Positions 63,725 through 64,000 of a stretch of 64,000 nucleotides of DNA are shown here, in pieces. Under the pieces are notes generated by a model. The model saw nothing but the letters and a program-made list of their open reading frames with translations. It had not been told where the DNA came from and searched no databases. A program made the translations under genes and the position numbers. The DNA is taken from contig NZ_JABJVN010000006.1 in NCBI RefSeq assembly GCF_013618475.1, positions 124,001-188,000 of the forward strand, in the 5' to 3' direction. The DNA is from Saccharibacillus deserti (GTDB lineage Bacteria; Bacillota; Bacilli; Paenibacillales; Paenibacillaceae). How positions within the stretch are numbered: position 1 is the stretch's first letter; each line of letters begins with the position of its first letter.

Positions 63725-64000
63725 TATATCTGAAAAATCTGGCGGATGAGTATCTTCAGGTCAAATGGATCGTATGGACGCTGTTTCTGTTCGGGTATGG
63801 CTGGATAAGCAGGCAAGATGTAATGACCTACACCCAAGTGGATCAAAAAGCGATCAATCAATGGGATATCCTGTTTTCTTTCTGGGGCGATCCGTTTTTC
63901 ATTTTCTATTTCTTTCTTCCTGTCTGGATCTTTTTCTGTATCAAACTCATTTATGCCGAATCCCGATTATTAGTATTCATACGCTCAAAAACGGAGCTGG
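63721..64000 (+). CDS. Membrane protein, 5' part (runs off the window)
   Basis: The ATG at 63721 overlaps the preceding stop by 4 bp and the frame stays open for 93 codons to the window end. The product starts MIYLKNLADEYLQVKWIVWT and has two strong hydrophobic segments (VWTLFLFGYGWI and FFIFYFFLPVWIFFCIKLIY). It looks like the second permease-type subunit of the system begun by the upstream damaged gene. The overlap supports a real gene and co-translation. I do not recognise the family; the substrate is unknown. Confidence 0.6.
   Translation, partial: MIYLKNLADEYLQVKWIVWTLFLFGYGWISRQDVMTYTQVDQKAINQWDILFSFWGDPFFIFYFFLPVWIFFCIKLIYAESRLLVFIRSKTEL

Overview
The window looks like chromosomal DNA of a high-GC member of the Paenibacillaceae (Paenibacillus or Saccharibacillus type). 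The reasons are Firmicute-style ribosome binding sites (AGGAGG/AAGGAG), an S-layer-homology (SLH) anchored glycosidase, catabolite-repression (cre) sites, an LplABC-type sugar importer, a sigma factor paired with a DUF4179 protein, and a VanR/VanS/VanY set. Most genes are GC-rich. Two AT-richer islands (about 39.6-41.3 kb and 62.5-64 kb) carry damaged membrane-protein genes. I found no rRNA, tRNA or CRISPR array.

Layout. 1-1.7 kb: end of a thiamine operon (thiG fragment, thiO). 2.1-4.9 kb: VanR-VanS-VanY-like signalling and cell-wall module. 5.3-7.7 kb: MFS exporter and GH43-like protein. 7.7-7.8 kb: first copy of a structured repeat. 8.4-13.7 kb: mqo and an SLH-anchored GH53 galactanase. 13.7-15.3 kb: 19-bp tandem repeat, regulator remnant, SLH protein. 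15.5-24.7 kb: sigma/DUF4179 pair, SGNH hydrolase, Crp-like regulator, DUF4386 protein, membrane protein, threonine aldolase, MFS transporter with a structured leader, acetyltransferase. 25-27.9 kb: GH3 glycosidase. 28-31.2 kb: small exported coiled-coil protein, MepB remnant, SatA-like acetyltransferase, VOC protein, TetR with a broken SDR target. 31.6-38.4 kb: selO, GH94 phosphorylase, LtrA, TrmB regulator. 38.5-46.4 kb: two DMT transporters, AraC regulator, several gene wrecks, CdsA-like enzyme, papain-like hydrolase, SEC-C protein.

46.8-62.5 kb is the most interesting part. A two-component system (kinase 46762-48165, regulator 48165-48845) lies near an operon for a VTC (polyphosphate-polymerase-like) domain protein, a DUF4956 membrane protein and a large exported Cthe_2159-type beta-helix protein. 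A second, lipoprotein version of the beta-helix protein is at 60164-62455. The regulator gene, the VTC operon and the lipoprotein gene share the same 17-bp promoter motif, each placed exactly 10 bp before a putative -10 box. This suggests one regulon building a cell-surface matrix or polymer. An SDR pair with a divergent TetR, a DnaA-box cluster and an LplABC-type importer sit between these parts.

Pseudogenes are unusually frequent: MmyB-type regulator, MepB, SDR, secreted protein, FtsX permease, methyltransferase, IS5-type transposase and ABC-2-like permease. Several frameshifts lie in or beside short homopolymers, so assembly error should be excluded before biological decay is assumed.
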